DNA of 38,795 nt from Bacillota bacterium (GCA_029007865.1 JAQXIQ010000022.1:1-38795); one strand, 5' to 3'; counted from the stretch's first letter, positions 1 through 10,773 are shown. Program-made: numbers and translations. Notes: a model not told the origin generated them from the sequence alone.

Positions 1-328
1 TGCCTATCGCCGTGCTTATCTGCACCGCCTCGCTCATGGGCATGCCCATTTTAATCAGCATGGGCATTACCAGTGCCGCTCCGGTTATGCCGTGATTTAT
101 TCGGTTAACCAGATTGCCAACGTCGTGCAGATATCCGGTTATTTCTGTAAGCTCAACAGTGCGCCTGTCATACCCTAACGCCGATAGTATATCCGCCGCT
201 GTACGGCTGACATATCCGACATGCCTCAGTCCGTGCTCCGTATATCCCAGCACCTCTAACGCTCTGTTGGCGGCATTTATCATCTCTGCGGCATCAACAT
301 TTTCTTTGACATCCTTAAGTGTAATCAA
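1..328 (-). CDS. HD-domain phosphohydrolase-like protein, C-terminus beyond the window edge (partial)
   Basis: Reverse-strand reading frame open to the window edge: LITLKDVKENVDAAEMINAANRALEVLGYTEHGLRHVGYVSRTAADILSALGYDRRTVELTEITGYLHDVGNLVNRINHG...; HD motif in YLHDVGN; AGAAAGG SD before a TTG start at 328 (in-frame GTG at 337 possible). Not in the supplied ORF list. Confidence 0.7.
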   Translation of the reverse strand, partial: MITLKDVKENVDAAEMINAANRALEVLGYTEHGLRHVGYVSRTAADILSALGYDRRTVELTEITGYLHDVGNLVNRINHGITGAALVMPMLIKMGMPMSEAVQISTAIG

Positions 329-362
329 GCTGTTCACCTTTCTTTGCGGCGCCGGCATCCGG

Positions 363-1169
363 TCAGCCCTCGACGCCCTGCTTCATCATTTCATAATACA
401 CATCGCCTTCGAACTCCCGCTCACGGCTCACCTCGCCGCCCAGCATTTCAATGGCATTGCATATTTCGGTATAATCCACATAATTTATATCTTTGGATTG
501 CGCCGCCTCCCGCAGCAGCGGCAGACAGCGTTCGTCCCCCGTTTCTCCCATCATGGCCGCAACAAAGGCCTTGTTTTGCGACTCCCTATACAGCTCTATT
601 GCAAAATCTGCAAGCCTTGCGTCCTTATATCTGCTGATAAGGGCGTTGAGCAGCAATTCCTTTGCACCGACCGAAGCGGCTTTTGCATATTCCTCAACAC
701 CGTACTCCAGGAACTCCGCGCCGGTGTTGCACAGCGCCTCGGCGCAGGCATTCACCACCTCATCCTCCTGCCTTGAGCAGCCTACGGTGTGCACAAAAGA
801 CTCTATGGGCAAAACCGAATCCATTTGCGACAGCATATTTATAATAAGCACCTTGACATCCTGCGCAAACATATTATTGCGGTAAAGCTCATAAAGGCCG
901 GCCTCGGTGTCGTTTTTACGCCTTACAATGAATTCGCAGACAATATCCGGAACATTCATTCCGGCAGATGCATATTGTCCTATCATGCCCACCAGCTCGC
1001 TGCCGCTTATATTCATAAGCGGCGCGCACTCCTTTTCCATCCACCGCTCATAGATCTGAGGCAGCACCTGTTCTACCTCCTCGGGCTTTTCGTATTTATC
1101 CTTGTTTGCAGCATACCATTTTTCAAAATATTCCCTGAATTCCGCATCATAATCGATCAGTCTGTTCAT
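363..1169 (-). CDS. Hypothetical protein, helical/HEAT-like repeats
   Basis: ORF 363..1193; internal ATG at 1169 (MNRLIDYDAEF) preceded by a G-rich SD; abuts the upstream TPR gene. Confidence 0.7.
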   Translation of the reverse strand: MNRLIDYDAEFREYFEKWYAANKDKYEKPEEVEQVLPQIYERWMEKECAPLMNISGSELVGMIGQYASAGMNVPDIVCEFIVRRKNDTEAGLYELYRNNMFAQDVKVLIINMLSQMDSVLPIESFVHTVGCSRQEDEVVNACAEALCNTGAEFLEYGVEEYAKAASVGAKELLLNALISRYKDARLADFAIELYRESQNKAFVAAMMGETGDERCLPLLREAAQSKDINYVDYTEICNAIEMLGGEVSREREFEGDVYYEMMKQGVEG

Positions 1170-1170
1170 A

Positions 1171-2724
1171 TTATACGATCCCCTTTTCCGCAAGTTTATC
1201 CATTATTTCTTTGCCCCGCTCATAAGCAAGGCCGTAAGCGTCACACAAGGCAGGAGTATCTATCGGCTCACCCACCGCGCTCAGCAGCACTGCATTGGCC
1301 GCAAAGGCGTATTCCTTATCGGGAGAGTCAATATCCAGCACATCGATGCCTGGCAGCTGCATATAAACATCGCCCACGGCCCGCCTGCCGAATTTTTCCT
1401 CAAGATGGGACGGTACGGTAAAGTTTCTCATACGAAACCTGTCCGTAAGATCACTCACTTTTATGATATCGCCGGCAATATTCACTCCGTCGTCGCAATC
1501 GGGTTCGGCATCCCTGAGCAGTGCGGCAAGCAGAAGCTTTTTGGCAGTGTCCGGATAATAGTCTAAAAGCAGCCGTCTGACGATATCTCTGATTTGCTCA
1601 TTCTCCATGTTCAGAGCGCCGACAACATCGCCCAGATCCGATGCTTCGGCATATCTCATAACCAGCACCAGGTCATGCTCCAGCAGGATATAATAATCGT
1701 CCGAGCTTCCGGGACTGTCCAGCAGAGAAAACAGCTCGGTACAAAGCATATCCATCTGCTCCGCCGTAGGCGCATAGCAATAGCTCATTCGCCCGGGAGG
1801 ATTATCCATTCTCAGATTCTTCAGGCAAAGCTCCGCCACTCCCCCTCCGTCCAGCATTTTAAGCCGTTCCAGCGCGGTAAAGGCTGCGCTTGTCTCGCCG
1901 GTATTATAAAATGCCGCAGCCAGGGCAAAGCCCGCTTCCTTCCAGAAGGTGTTTTCCTGATATATAGAAGCAAACACGTCCTTGGCCAGCTTATCTTCAC
2001 CACGGCTGTCGAAATACCTGCACAGCGTCTGCAGCTCCATTTCGGAACAGTCGCGTATTCCGGAAAGCAGCTTGGAATATCTTTTTTTACCGAAAGTGTT
2101 ATCCGTTTTTACGGCGGACATATATCCGAAAAGCATGGCCATAACATTTCCGGCGTCGGAGCTGAGCAGCTCATCCGCAGCCTTATATGCCTGCTCATAA
2201 TTCCCCATGGAAATATGCAGAGCAACGGAAAGCTCTTTTTCCTGTATGCCGGCATCGGCGCCTTGGCGGAATTGTGCTTTCCCGCCCCCGGACTGCCCTT
2301 CCTCCGCCTCATCGTCAGCTTCCATCGAGCTTATGATATCCAGCTCGGTTTTATACAGCCCGGCATCCGAAGCATAAACGCCTTCCGGATCCGTTTGCAG
2401 GCAAAGCTCTATATACCTTTTAGAGGCCTCATTCAAGCCCAGACAATAGCACGCCTCCCCCATATGAAAAAGCACCGTGGCTTTGTCCGCACTCTCCGGC
2501 TCCAGCGCAAGTGCCTCCGCACCGTAGGATATAGTCTCCTCATAAAAGCCTGCCTGGTTGAGCACCGATATAAGATCTATAATATATCTCTTATTGCGGC
2601 GATCCTCCGAGACCGCCTTGCGCAGATAGTATACCGCCTCCGGCAAACGCCCCGCATACGACGCATTGCTGCCCCGGTTATAGTAGCGCTCCGCCCTGCC
2701 TTTCAAGGCTATGATGTCACTCAT
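1171..2724 (-). CDS. TPR-repeat protein
   Basis: 517 aa; N-terminal TPR-like repeats (ALKGRAERYYNRGSNASYAGRLPEAVYYLRKAVSEDRRN...). Overlaps the Hsp33 stop by 8 nt. Confidence 0.75.
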   Translation of the reverse strand: MSDIIALKGRAERYYNRGSNASYAGRLPEAVYYLRKAVSEDRRNKRYIIDLISVLNQAGFYEETISYGAEALALEPESADKATVLFHMGEACYCLGLNEASKRYIELCLQTDPEGVYASDAGLYKTELDIISSMEADDEAEEGQSGGGKAQFRQGADAGIQEKELSVALHISMGNYEQAYKAADELLSSDAGNVMAMLFGYMSAVKTDNTFGKKRYSKLLSGIRDCSEMELQTLCRYFDSRGEDKLAKDVFASIYQENTFWKEAGFALAAAFYNTGETSAAFTALERLKMLDGGGVAELCLKNLRMDNPPGRMSYCYAPTAEQMDMLCTELFSLLDSPGSSDDYYILLEHDLVLVMRYAEASDLGDVVGALNMENEQIRDIVRRLLLDYYPDTAKKLLLAALLRDAEPDCDDGVNIAGDIIKVSDLTDRFRMRNFTVPSHLEEKFGRRAVGDVYMQLPGIDVLDIDSPDKEYAFAANAVLLSAVGEPIDTPALCDAYGLAYERGKEIMDKLAEKGIV

Positions 2725-3586
2725 TGCACTCTCCGGATAAGCCCAGGAGCTCCTGAGCGGAAAACGTATACGCCGAATTGCAGAAGCGGCATTTCATCTG
2801 GGTAGTTTCCTGCTGTGCCAGCTCTGCCAGTTCGCCTTTCCCCAGGGACATCAGGGCCTGCTCCATCCTTTCGCGCGAGCAATCGCAATGATAGGCTATT
2901 GCGTCGGTCTGCAGCGGCATTACACCGATATCCCAGAAATTATCAAGCAGCAGCTCCTCCATGGATTCGTACTTTTCCACAAGCTCTCCGATGCCGCCCA
3001 AGCTGCGCAGCTTGTTTTCCAGCACCGTCAGCGTGTCGGCGTCACAGCCCGGCATAGGAGTAATCAGTATTCCTCCCGCCGCGGCATTATTGCCCATACG
3101 CTCTCCCAGCAGCACAGCCGACGGCGTCTGCTGGCTTATCTTATAATACGAAGCGATATCCTGAGCTATTTCTCCGGAAACAAGCTCGGAAACGCCGACA
3201 TAGGGTTCGGGCTGGCCCTCGTCACGGGTGACGGTAAGCTGACCTCTGCCCACTACGCCTCCGATATCCAGCTTGCCGTCATATCGCAGCGGAAGATCGG
3301 CCTGCGGATTGCGTATATATCCCTTTATCACTCCGTCCGTTGTAACCGTACAGATTATTTTGCCTGCGGGGCCGTTGCCGTCCACAATCAGAGACAGCTT
3401 ATCGTGCTTTCCCTTAAGACCGGCTCCCATCAGCACGGAAGCCGTAAGGCACCTGCCCAGCGCCGCGGCCGCGCACGGCGCACAGCCGTGTATCATGGCG
3501 GCAGTTTTATAAATCGCGGTGGAGCACACCGCTATCGCCGAAACCTTACCGTCACAAAGCAAGGCTCTTGAAAGTACATCCTTCAT
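2717..3586 (-). CDS. hslO: Hsp33 redox-regulated chaperone
   Basis: Hsp33-like sequence with C-terminal redox zinc site CDCSRER...CRFC; start MKDVLSRALL at 3586 with SD GGAGAG. Confidence 0.93.
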   Translation of the reverse strand: MKDVLSRALLCDGKVSAIAVCSTAIYKTAAMIHGCAPCAAAALGRCLTASVLMGAGLKGKHDKLSLIVDGNGPAGKIICTVTTDGVIKGYIRNPQADLPLRYDGKLDIGGVVGRGQLTVTRDEGQPEPYVGVSELVSGEIAQDIASYYKISQQTPSAVLLGERMGNNAAAGGILITPMPGCDADTLTVLENKLRSLGGIGELVEKYESMEELLLDNFWDIGVMPLQTDAIAYHCDCSRERMEQALMSLGKGELAELAQQETTQMKCRFCNSAYTFSAQELLGLSGECNE

Positions 3587-3682
3587 ATCAGTTCTCTCCA
3601 AAATAATAATCCTCCGCACGGCTAAGCGCTTCTCGCATAGTCCGCGCATAAATCTCCGACAGACAGTCAGAGCGGTACGGCT

Positions 3683-4420
3683 CTATTTGACACATACAAA
3701 GGTTATACGCTCGGTATTTTCGCGCACAGGTTCTTCCGTGTAACAATCAAAGCACCGTATATCTGAAAAGCCCACCTTGCGCAAAACGGACACAATTTCG
3801 TCCTGTCGGTAAATAAACTGCGTATGCCTCTCGTCAAAACGCTCATAGCGTCCGTCTTTATCCCGGACAAAAAAGCACAGTTCCATATTCACGCTGTTCT
3901 TCTGCGCATCGTATGAGTTCTGCCAGAAATATGTCAGTTCATCGTAATCCTCAAAAAACAGGTTGCTGCCGATAATTTCTTTTAGCTTATAGCTGCTGCT
4001 TATATCAAAGCAGAAGCTTCCGCCCTTTTTAAGGATATCGAACACTCCCTGAAAAAAGCTTTTCACCTTTTTTATTCCGTCCAGATAGTTTACCCCGTCG
4101 CAAACACAGCAAACCGCATCGGCGGCGCCGTATGTCCCGATATTGACCATGTTCTCGCAGGCAAACATAATTCTGCGACCGTTTTTGCGCGCCTTATCCG
4201 CAGCAACCTCCAGCATTTCCTCCGACTGGTCCATGCCGATGACCGCAGCTCCGGCGGCCGCCAGACGCACGGAAATACTGCCCGTTCCGCAGGCCGCGTC
4301 TATTATCCTGCGCCCGGGACGCACGCCGCAGTGCTTTATTATAAAAGAGCTCCAGGAGTCATACTCCACATTCGACATAAGCATGTCGTATACTCTTGCC
4401 AGTCCGCAGTATTCCATCAT
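3683..4420 (-). CDS. Class I SAM-dependent methyltransferase
   Basis: IIDAACGTGSISVRLAAAGAAVIGMDQSEEML motif I; overlaps the upstream gene by ATGA. Confidence 0.88.
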   Translation of the reverse strand: MMEYCGLARVYDMLMSNVEYDSWSSFIIKHCGVRPGRRIIDAACGTGSISVRLAAAGAAVIGMDQSEEMLEVAADKARKNGRRIMFACENMVNIGTYGAADAVCCVCDGVNYLDGIKKVKSFFQGVFDILKKGGSFCFDISSSYKLKEIIGSNLFFEDYDELTYFWQNSYDAQKNSVNMELCFFVRDKDGRYERFDERHTQFIYRQDEIVSVLRKVGFSDIRCFDCYTEEPVRENTERITFVCVK

Positions 4421-5322
4421 TCCTTGATTACTCTCCCCAATTTATCGCGCTTGGGCGCAAGACCGCGCCGCACCGGAGCCGTGCCGCCGGTAAGCTGATT
4501 ATTGAACTTGTCAAAAGCATGGTTTGCCAGCAGCATTTGGGCAAGCGCCACAAGAGCAAAGCCGATAACCAGAACCACCACCAGAGAAATTTGCCACAGC
4601 AAAGCGGCAAGAACTATACATATTGCGACGGACAGCACGAACAGGACAGCCTGTGGTATCTGCGCAAGAGCAATAAGCAAAGCGTTCTTCAGCAGCTGCC
4701 TGAAGTTCAGTTTATATGTTACCATAAGCGGGAAAACATAAACATCGGTCAGAAGAAAAACAACTGCCACGATGGTCACTACGCTCATTATCACATATTT
4801 AAGGGGCTCCGGCATTCCGTCTCCCGGCGCATACATTGCATTAAAGGTCCAGAAAAAGCAGGCATATACCAGTGCCGCCGACAGGCAGTTGTACAGCGCA
4901 GATGTCTTCCAGCTGCGTTTGAACTCCGTCCAGAAATCCCTGCCCGCCTGGGCGTGTTCTCCCCAGGACCAGTTCCTTATTACATAGAACATACCGGCCT
5001 TTGCGGGTCCCGTAACGGTATAAAGCGGTATACATATCAGCAAAAATGTATTCAGCCATGAAATAAACTGCTGAAATTTGTCCTCATCGCTCCACTGCAG
5101 TATCTCGGACATTTCCGGCAGACCGATTATAAATACCCAGACCGCAAACAGCAGAATCGGCAGCAGGAACAGCAAATACAGCAGATTAACCGTCAGCAAT
5201 CCGGTAAACCGAATTTTGATCACGTCAAAAAACTGATCGAATCTGTTGTCCGGAAGATCAGCCTTGGAAAAATCTTTTTTATCGGGGTTACCGTTTATCA
5301 GCTTATTAAACCACTTTCCCAT
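4417..5322 (-). CDS. YesL/DUF624-like multi-pass membrane protein
   Basis: Start MGKWFNKLINGNPDKKDF at 5322 with SD AAGGAAGGG; several TM helices; 4-nt overlap with the methyltransferase. Confidence 0.65.
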   Translation of the reverse strand: MGKWFNKLINGNPDKKDFSKADLPDNRFDQFFDVIKIRFTGLLTVNLLYLLFLLPILLFAVWVFIIGLPEMSEILQWSDEDKFQQFISWLNTFLLICIPLYTVTGPAKAGMFYVIRNWSWGEHAQAGRDFWTEFKRSWKTSALYNCLSAALVYACFFWTFNAMYAPGDGMPEPLKYVIMSVVTIVAVVFLLTDVYVFPLMVTYKLNFRQLLKNALLIALAQIPQAVLFVLSVAICIVLAALLWQISLVVVLVIGFALVALAQMLLANHAFDKFNNQLTGGTAPVRRGLAPKRDKLGRVIKE

Positions 5323-5383
5323 ATAATCGCACCCTTCCTTTGTACAAACGGCTTTTCGCGCCGCATGGATTTGTGTTTGTTTG

Positions 5384-6532
5384 CTATCCCTGAAGCTCCA
5401 GTATGCGGGAATATATTTCCAGTCCCACCTCAAGAGCCCGTTCATCAAAGTCAAAACAGTCGCTGTGCAGCTTTTTTTCCTCGGTGCCGTCTCCGCAGCC
5501 CAGGAACATAAAGGCCGCCGGAACACGGCGCTGATAAAAGGAAAAATCCTCTGCGATCATCATGGTCTCCACGCTTACGGCGGCAGGGCCCGCAATATCT
5601 CTGAGCTCATTGCACAGTGCCTCATCGTTGTTCACAAACGGATACAGCACTCTTTCGGTATAAACGGCGCTGCAGCCGAACATTCGCGCCGAAGCCTCGG
5701 CAAAGCCGGTGAGCCGCTCACGCACCGATGAATATATCTCATCGCTGAAGGTGCGCATCGTGCCCTGAAGCTTGCAGTAATCGCAGACGATGTTGCGCAC
5801 TTCTCCGCCGGAAATACTGCCAAAGGTTACAACACATTGCTCTGCCGGATTTACACACCGCGAAATAATTCCCTGGGCTCCCGATACAAACTGGCAGGCC
5901 GCCGCTATGGCGTCCGCCCCGCAATGCGGCATGGCGCCGTGCGCGCTTTTACCGTAAAACTCCACATCAAACTCACTTGCCTGAGCCATAAGCGCGCCGC
6001 TTTTAATGCCAACCGTACCCAAGGGCAGAGAAGGCATAAGATGGTATCCGTACATTCTGTCCACCGCGGGAGCATCCAGACATCCTGCATCAATCATGGA
6101 TTCAGCACCGCCGTACGATTCCTCTGCCGGCTGAAACAGCAGAACGATATTATATCTGATGCTGTCCTTGCAGTCGTTTATAAGCCGCGCCAGTCCAAGC
6201 AGTATTGCCATGTGTCCGTCGTGCCCGCAGGCATGCATAAAGCCGTTGTGGCAGCTGCTGTATTCCGCCTGCGTATTTTCCCGGATGGCCAGGGCATCCA
6301 TATCGGCGCGAAAGGCAACTGTTTCCGCGCTTGCGCCGGACATGAACACGGCCTTTATGCCGGTTTCTCCGCATTGACTTACCTCAAAGCAGGGGTACTG
6401 CTGCAGCTGCTCCAGAATAAAGCGGCTGGTTTTGTATTCCTTGTACCCTATCTCGGGTATTCTGTGCAGTGCGCGGCGCATCTGTGTCATATACGGCGCA
6501 TAGCTATGTATTTTTGATTGAATGTCCGTCAT
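5384..6532 (-). CDS. M20-family amidohydrolase/metallopeptidase
   Basis: MHACGHDGHMAILLG, QPAEESYGGAESMI, DFSFYQRRVPAAFMFLGCG; start MTDIQSK at 6532 with SD AGGAG. Confidence 0.9.
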   Translation of the reverse strand: MTDIQSKIHSYAPYMTQMRRALHRIPEIGYKEYKTSRFILEQLQQYPCFEVSQCGETGIKAVFMSGASAETVAFRADMDALAIRENTQAEYSSCHNGFMHACGHDGHMAILLGLARLINDCKDSIRYNIVLLFQPAEESYGGAESMIDAGCLDAPAVDRMYGYHLMPSLPLGTVGIKSGALMAQASEFDVEFYGKSAHGAMPHCGADAIAAACQFVSGAQGIISRCVNPAEQCVVTFGSISGGEVRNIVCDYCKLQGTMRTFSDEIYSSVRERLTGFAEASARMFGCSAVYTERVLYPFVNNDEALCNELRDIAGPAAVSVETMMIAEDFSFYQRRVPAAFMFLGCGDGTEEKKLHSDCFDFDERALEVGLEIYSRILELQG

Positions 6533-6603
6533 CGGTGCATATCTCCTGAAGATAATCACTTTATTTTACTTTATATTGATAAAAATATCAAATGAATATT
6601 TCG

Positions 6604-7263
6604 TTAATCCGGTATAAGATTCAACATTTTATCCGTATCATCCACATAAACATAGCTGTTCGGCACAACACCCACCACAATGCACTCCGAAACCACTATC
6701 TGTGTTCTGACTTCCACCCTTTTACTGCCTCCCGGCATAACCACCGCAATGTCGTTTTTTATCTCAAGATAAATACGGTGTCTGGTCTGATTTATGCCGG
6801 CTGAGGCGAATTCACTGATATAGGCGGTCTCGACATTGCCTATCGGCTGCACCTGTATGCCCACGGAAGGCCCCATACCTGAAAACAGATCGCTGCCAAA
6901 AAGCGCAGTCCATTTAATGTATATGCTCTGCTCCGACAGTTCATCCAGCTTTTTCTGCATCTCTTTGGACGTACTGTGCGCAAGAGCGTTCATTTTTACC
7001 GAATTTGCCTTAACATAGCTCACAACTCCCTCAGTATTGGTCTCAACTTTTATCAGGTCCATAAAATCCGCATTCTGCGCCACAACATCCAGCACACACT
7101 CATTGGCAAGTCCGGTGATCTTAGCCTTGATTCTGGCATCGGCGGTTTCTGCAAGAAGTTCGTTTGCCCGCTGCTCCACCGTAACATACACGGTAACCGC
7201 AGCCGCAGCGGTTATGGCCGCAATTATTACACACAATCTCTTTCTGCTTCTACGTTTTTTCAT
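6604..7263 (-). CDS. yunB: Sporulation protein YunB-like
   Basis: 219 aa, N-terminal TM, GPSVGIQVQPIGNVETAYISEFASAGINQTRHRIYLEIKNDIAVVMPG typical of YunB. Confidence 0.88.
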   Translation of the reverse strand: MKKRRSRKRLCVIIAAITAAAAVTVYVTVEQRANELLAETADARIKAKITGLANECVLDVVAQNADFMDLIKVETNTEGVVSYVKANSVKMNALAHSTSKEMQKKLDELSEQSIYIKWTALFGSDLFSGMGPSVGIQVQPIGNVETAYISEFASAGINQTRHRIYLEIKNDIAVVMPGGSKRVEVRTQIVVSECIVVGVVPNSYVYVDDTDKMLNLIPD

Positions 7264-7452
7264 GTCTCACACTCCGTCCCAAGACTTGCCGTATTCAGAA
7301 AACCTCAGTGAAGGTATTTATCGGTTCTCCGTGTTTTCCGACGGGCAATGGCATTTTTCATACCGTACACCCGTTTTTCGCTTTAGCGGTGAAAAACGGG
7401 TGATTATTATGTTAATAAAGAATTAAATCTTTGTCATAAAGCTCAAATATCC

Positions 7453-7482
7453 TTGTTTGTACAGCCCGTGTTATGTTATAAT
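7453..7482 (+). promoter_or_regulatory. SigA-like promoter of the class A PBP gene, extended -10
   Basis: TTGTTT - 18 bp - TATAAT with TGT before the -10 (TGTTATAAT). Confidence 0.6.
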
Positions 7483-7591
7483 ACAATATATTCGTATACC
7501 CATAAAAGAAAACCATTGTTCTGAGTATAAGCGGTCATTAAAGTTTACGGCACTGCGAATAAACCGAAAAGGAGTTTGCAACAGCAGTATT

Positions 7592-10500
7592 ATGACAAAC
7601 AAAGATAAAAACACAAACACCGGCAAGGGTTCCGCGCGGTATGCTCATATCCGCGCACAGGCCGCCGTCAAGGCTCAGCATTCTCAGGAGGATGCAGGTT
7701 TAACCGCGGAAAACACCGGTTTGAGCCCCGAGGATACCGCCCGGTTTACCCAGGAGAACACCGAACATCACGCGGATAATACACGCTCGCATATCAAGAA
7801 CGCCTCGCAGGAGACGGAAGCTGCGCCGCAGCAATACGGCATGACAAGCGCGTCCGGCGTACGCGGCGACGGTTACGAAACCTACAGCGAAAACCTTTTC
7901 ATTGAGAATGTGGAAAGGAGCAGCGAAGAAATAGCTCAGGCAAAGCAACGCAATGAGCAGCGCCGTGCAATGGAGCTGGAGCGCACCCTGGTTTCGGGGG
8001 ACAGCAACGATACTGGCAGCATCTATATCAACGAAAGCGAGGTTGCACAGGAAGTGAGCAATACGGCAGATTCCCGCAGGTCAGGGAAAAAGAAAAAGAA
8101 AAACGCTTTCCTGGACAGCATACCCGAATTGTTCAAAAACCGCACCAAGCCGCGTAATTATTTCCTCAATCTGGCCTTCACCACCGGAAAGTTGTTGCTT
8201 GTTTGCGTGCTGGTTCTGGGCTTCAGCGGTCTGGGCGCCGTACTCGGGCTTGCCAAGGCGTATGTTGATTCCATTCCCACTCTGGACTTTTCCGTCTTTA
8301 CCGAAACGCCTCTGGCATCTGTCATATATGATGTCAACGGCAACGTGCTGACCAACTATTACGGCTCGGAAAACCGAGAATGGGCAAAGCTGGACGAGAT
8401 CCCGCAGTATCTTAAGGATGCCGTCGTTGCGGTTGAGGATGTACGCTTTTACAGGCATATAGGCATTGACTTCAAGCGCCTGATAGGTTCCTTTATTCTT
8501 AATGCCACCAGCGACTCCGTCCAGGGCGGCTCCACCATCACGCAGCAGCTTATCAAAAACCAGCTGCTGTCCACAGAGCAGACCTATAAGCGCAAGATCC
8601 GCGAGGCATATCTTGCTATAAAACTGGAGGAGACCTATACCAAAGATCAGATACTGGAGTTTTATCTCAACACCATTCCGCTGGGCGGCCTGATATACGG
8701 CGTCAAAACCGCCGCAAGAGACTATTTCAACAAGGATCTGTCCGAGCTTACCCTGCTGGAATGCGCTACGATAGCCGGAATAACCAATAACCCTACCAGA
8801 TATAACCCCAGGCTCAATTATTATACCCGCAACAACCCGGAGCAGACCGATGCGCGCACTCGCAAGGTGCTCTATGAAATGTATTCAAACGGCTTTATTT
8901 CCAAGGAGGAATACGATCAGGCACTAAGCGAGGAGCTGGTGGTTTGCGAAAAATCCCCTATTTCCAGCAGCTATGAAATGCTTTCCTTTGTGGAATATGC
9001 CGTCTATGACGCCATAACGCAGCTGCTTAAGGTAAACAATCTGCCTGACACGCCGGAGAACCGTTCCTCCATTGATAAGCTTATACGCGAAAACGGCTAC
9101 AGCATTTATACCACTATTGACCCCGAGCAGCAAAAAGCCGCCGAAAACGCTGTATATTCGTATGATAACTACCCGTCCATGCGCTACGACGATGACCGGT
9201 ACAGCATTTCCGGACGCAATCCGGACGGCTCGTACATTACCCTTGTGCAGCCGCAGGCAGCCAGCGTTGTCATTGATTACAGGACGGGATATATAGCCGC
9301 CATGGTAGGAGGCCGCCAGGCGCCCACAGGACTTAAAACCTACAACAGGGCTTATTCCTCCACCATGCCCGTAGGCTCTTCCATAAAGCCGCTTGCGGTT
9401 TACGGTCCTGCTATCGAATCAGGCCTTGCGCCCGGCACCATAATGTACGATACCCGTTCGCCCATACTGAACTGGGATACCGAATACGGTTACCCCAGAA
9501 ACTATAACGATAAGGGCTACACTGGAGCAATGACTCTTCGCACCGCTCTTACAAAGTCCACCAATACAGTAGCCGCGCAGGTGCTTATGTATTATGTCGG
9601 CGCCGAAAATGCATATAACACCCTGGTGGCGCTGGGTGTTGACCCATCCCATATACACAGAGACGGCCCCGGTCTGGCCCTAGGAACATCCGGCATTACG
9701 CCTTTGGAAATGGCAGGAGCTTACTCCGCCATCGCCAATATGGGACAGTATATCCAGCCCATTTCCTTTACCAAGATTACGGACAAGAACGGCGACACCG
9801 TCCTTGATATGCTGGCACGCCAGGAGCGGCGGCAGGTTTTTAAGCCCTCAACAGCTTATATGCTTATTGATATGCTCAATTCCGCACTTACAACCAATAA
9901 ATCCGCCGCTCTTATAAACGGTCAGACCGTAGGAGGAAAGACCGGAACCACAATTGAATCAAGAGGAGTATTCTTCGCCGGCTTTTCCGGCTATTATGCT
10001 TGTTCGGTATGGATAGGCAGTGACGATTACAAGCCTCTGTCCGCCTCTACTACCGGTTCTTCTCATGCCGCAAAGCTGTGGCACAATATAATGGAGCCTC
10101 TGCATGACGGCCTGTCAAATAGACCGATTGCCGACATGACCGCAGATTCCCTCGGCATTACTCGGGTCAGGTTCTGCAAATACTCCGGAAAGCTCGCCAC
10201 CGATGCCTGCCCCGAAACCGTAAATGATATCGGTCTGTACAGTGATCTTATAACCGACCAGTGCACCTGTCACCAGGTTGTTACGATATGCGCCGAAACC
10301 GGCTGCCTTGCCACCGAAGAATGCACGGATACCCGTCAGATTACTTTGCTGAGCATACCCACAAGCGGTCAGCTTGCATTTATGTACAACAATTATCACG
10401 AAATATATGCCGAATACTGGCCCGAACCCGACCAGCCTCTCATACCGTGCGGAAAGCATAACGGGCAATGGAGCGAAGACTATCTGCAGAAAATCCAGCT

Positions 10501-10708
10501 TCGCAACAATGCTCAGAGCCTGATGGACCGTGCGCAGATATTGCTGGATTCGGGAGCGCTGCCGGAAACACAGTCCGCTCAGCTCGGCGAATTCATGCAA
10601 AAACTAAGCGAGGTATGCAGCGATCTCGACGCTTACTCGGTTTCCGAAATTACAGAGCGGTATAATGACCTGCTGTATTATATGAACCTCTTAACTCAGG
10701 AAGGCTGA
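7592..10708 (+). CDS. Class A penicillin-binding protein (transglycosylase/transpeptidase, PBP1A type) with long N-terminal cytoplasmic extension
   Basis: GT51 motifs (EDVRFYRHIGIDFKRLI, QGGSTITQQLIKNQLL), transpeptidase SxxK (PVGSSIKPL), STN (TKSTNTVA), KTGT (GGKTGTT). Start taken as MTNKDKNTNTG. Confidence 0.95.
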   Translation: MTNKDKNTNTGKGSARYAHIRAQAAVKAQHSQEDAGLTAENTGLSPEDTARFTQENTEHHADNTRSHIKNASQETEAAPQQYGMTSASGVRGDGYETYSENLFIENVERSSEEIAQAKQRNEQRRAMELERTLVSGDSNDTGSIYINESEVAQEVSNTADSRRSGKKKKKNAFLDSIPELFKNRTKPRNYFLNLAFTTGKLLLVCVLVLGFSGLGAVLGLAKAYVDSIPTLDFSVFTETPLASVIYDVNGNVLTNYYGSENREWAKLDEIPQYLKDAVVAVEDVRFYRHIGIDFKRLIGSFILNATSDSVQGGSTITQQLIKNQLLSTEQTYKRKIREAYLAIKLEETYTKDQILEFYLNTIPLGGLIYGVKTAARDYFNKDLSELTLLECATIAGITNNPTRYNPRLNYYTRNNPEQTDARTRKVLYEMYSNGFISKEEYDQALSEELVVCEKSPISSSYEMLSFVEYAVYDAITQLLKVNNLPDTPENRSSIDKLIRENGYSIYTTIDPEQQKAAENAVYSYDNYPSMRYDDDRYSISGRNPDGSYITLVQPQAASVVIDYRTGYIAAMVGGRQAPTGLKTYNRAYSSTMPVGSSIKPLAVYGPAIESGLAPGTIMYDTRSPILNWDTEYGYPRNYNDKGYTGAMTLRTALTKSTNTVAAQVLMYYVGAENAYNTLVALGVDPSHIHRDGPGLALGTSGITPLEMAGAYSAIANMGQYIQPISFTKITDKNGDTVLDMLARQERRQVFKPSTAYMLIDMLNSALTTNKSAALINGQTVGGKTGTTIESRGVFFAGFSGYYACSVWIGSDDYKPLSASTTGSSHAAKLWHNIMEPLHDGLSNRPIADMTADSLGITRVRFCKYSGKLATDACPETVNDIGLYSDLITDQCTCHQVVTICAETGCLATEECTDTRQITLLSIPTSGQLAFMYNNYHEIYAEYWPEPDQPLIPCGKHNGQWSEDYLQKIQLRNNAQSLMDRAQILLDSGALPETQSAQLGEFMQKLSEVCSDLDAYSVSEITERYNDLLYYMNLLTQEG

Positions 10709-10747
10709 CAGCCTGCCGGGCCGCCGACTTATTAAAAGCATGTCTTG

Positions 10748-10773
10748 GGGCGCACTCCGTAAGGAGGGCGCCC
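10748..10773 (+). terminator. Hairpin downstream of the PBP gene, weak terminator
   Basis: GGGCGC A CTCC GTAA GGAG G GCGCCC followed by A-rich then T-rich sequence. Confidence 0.45.

Noticed and set aside
1594-2805. 403-aa plus-strand ORF opposite the TPR gene
   Set aside because: Antisense to a well-supported coding gene, no recognisable family; typical shadow ORF.
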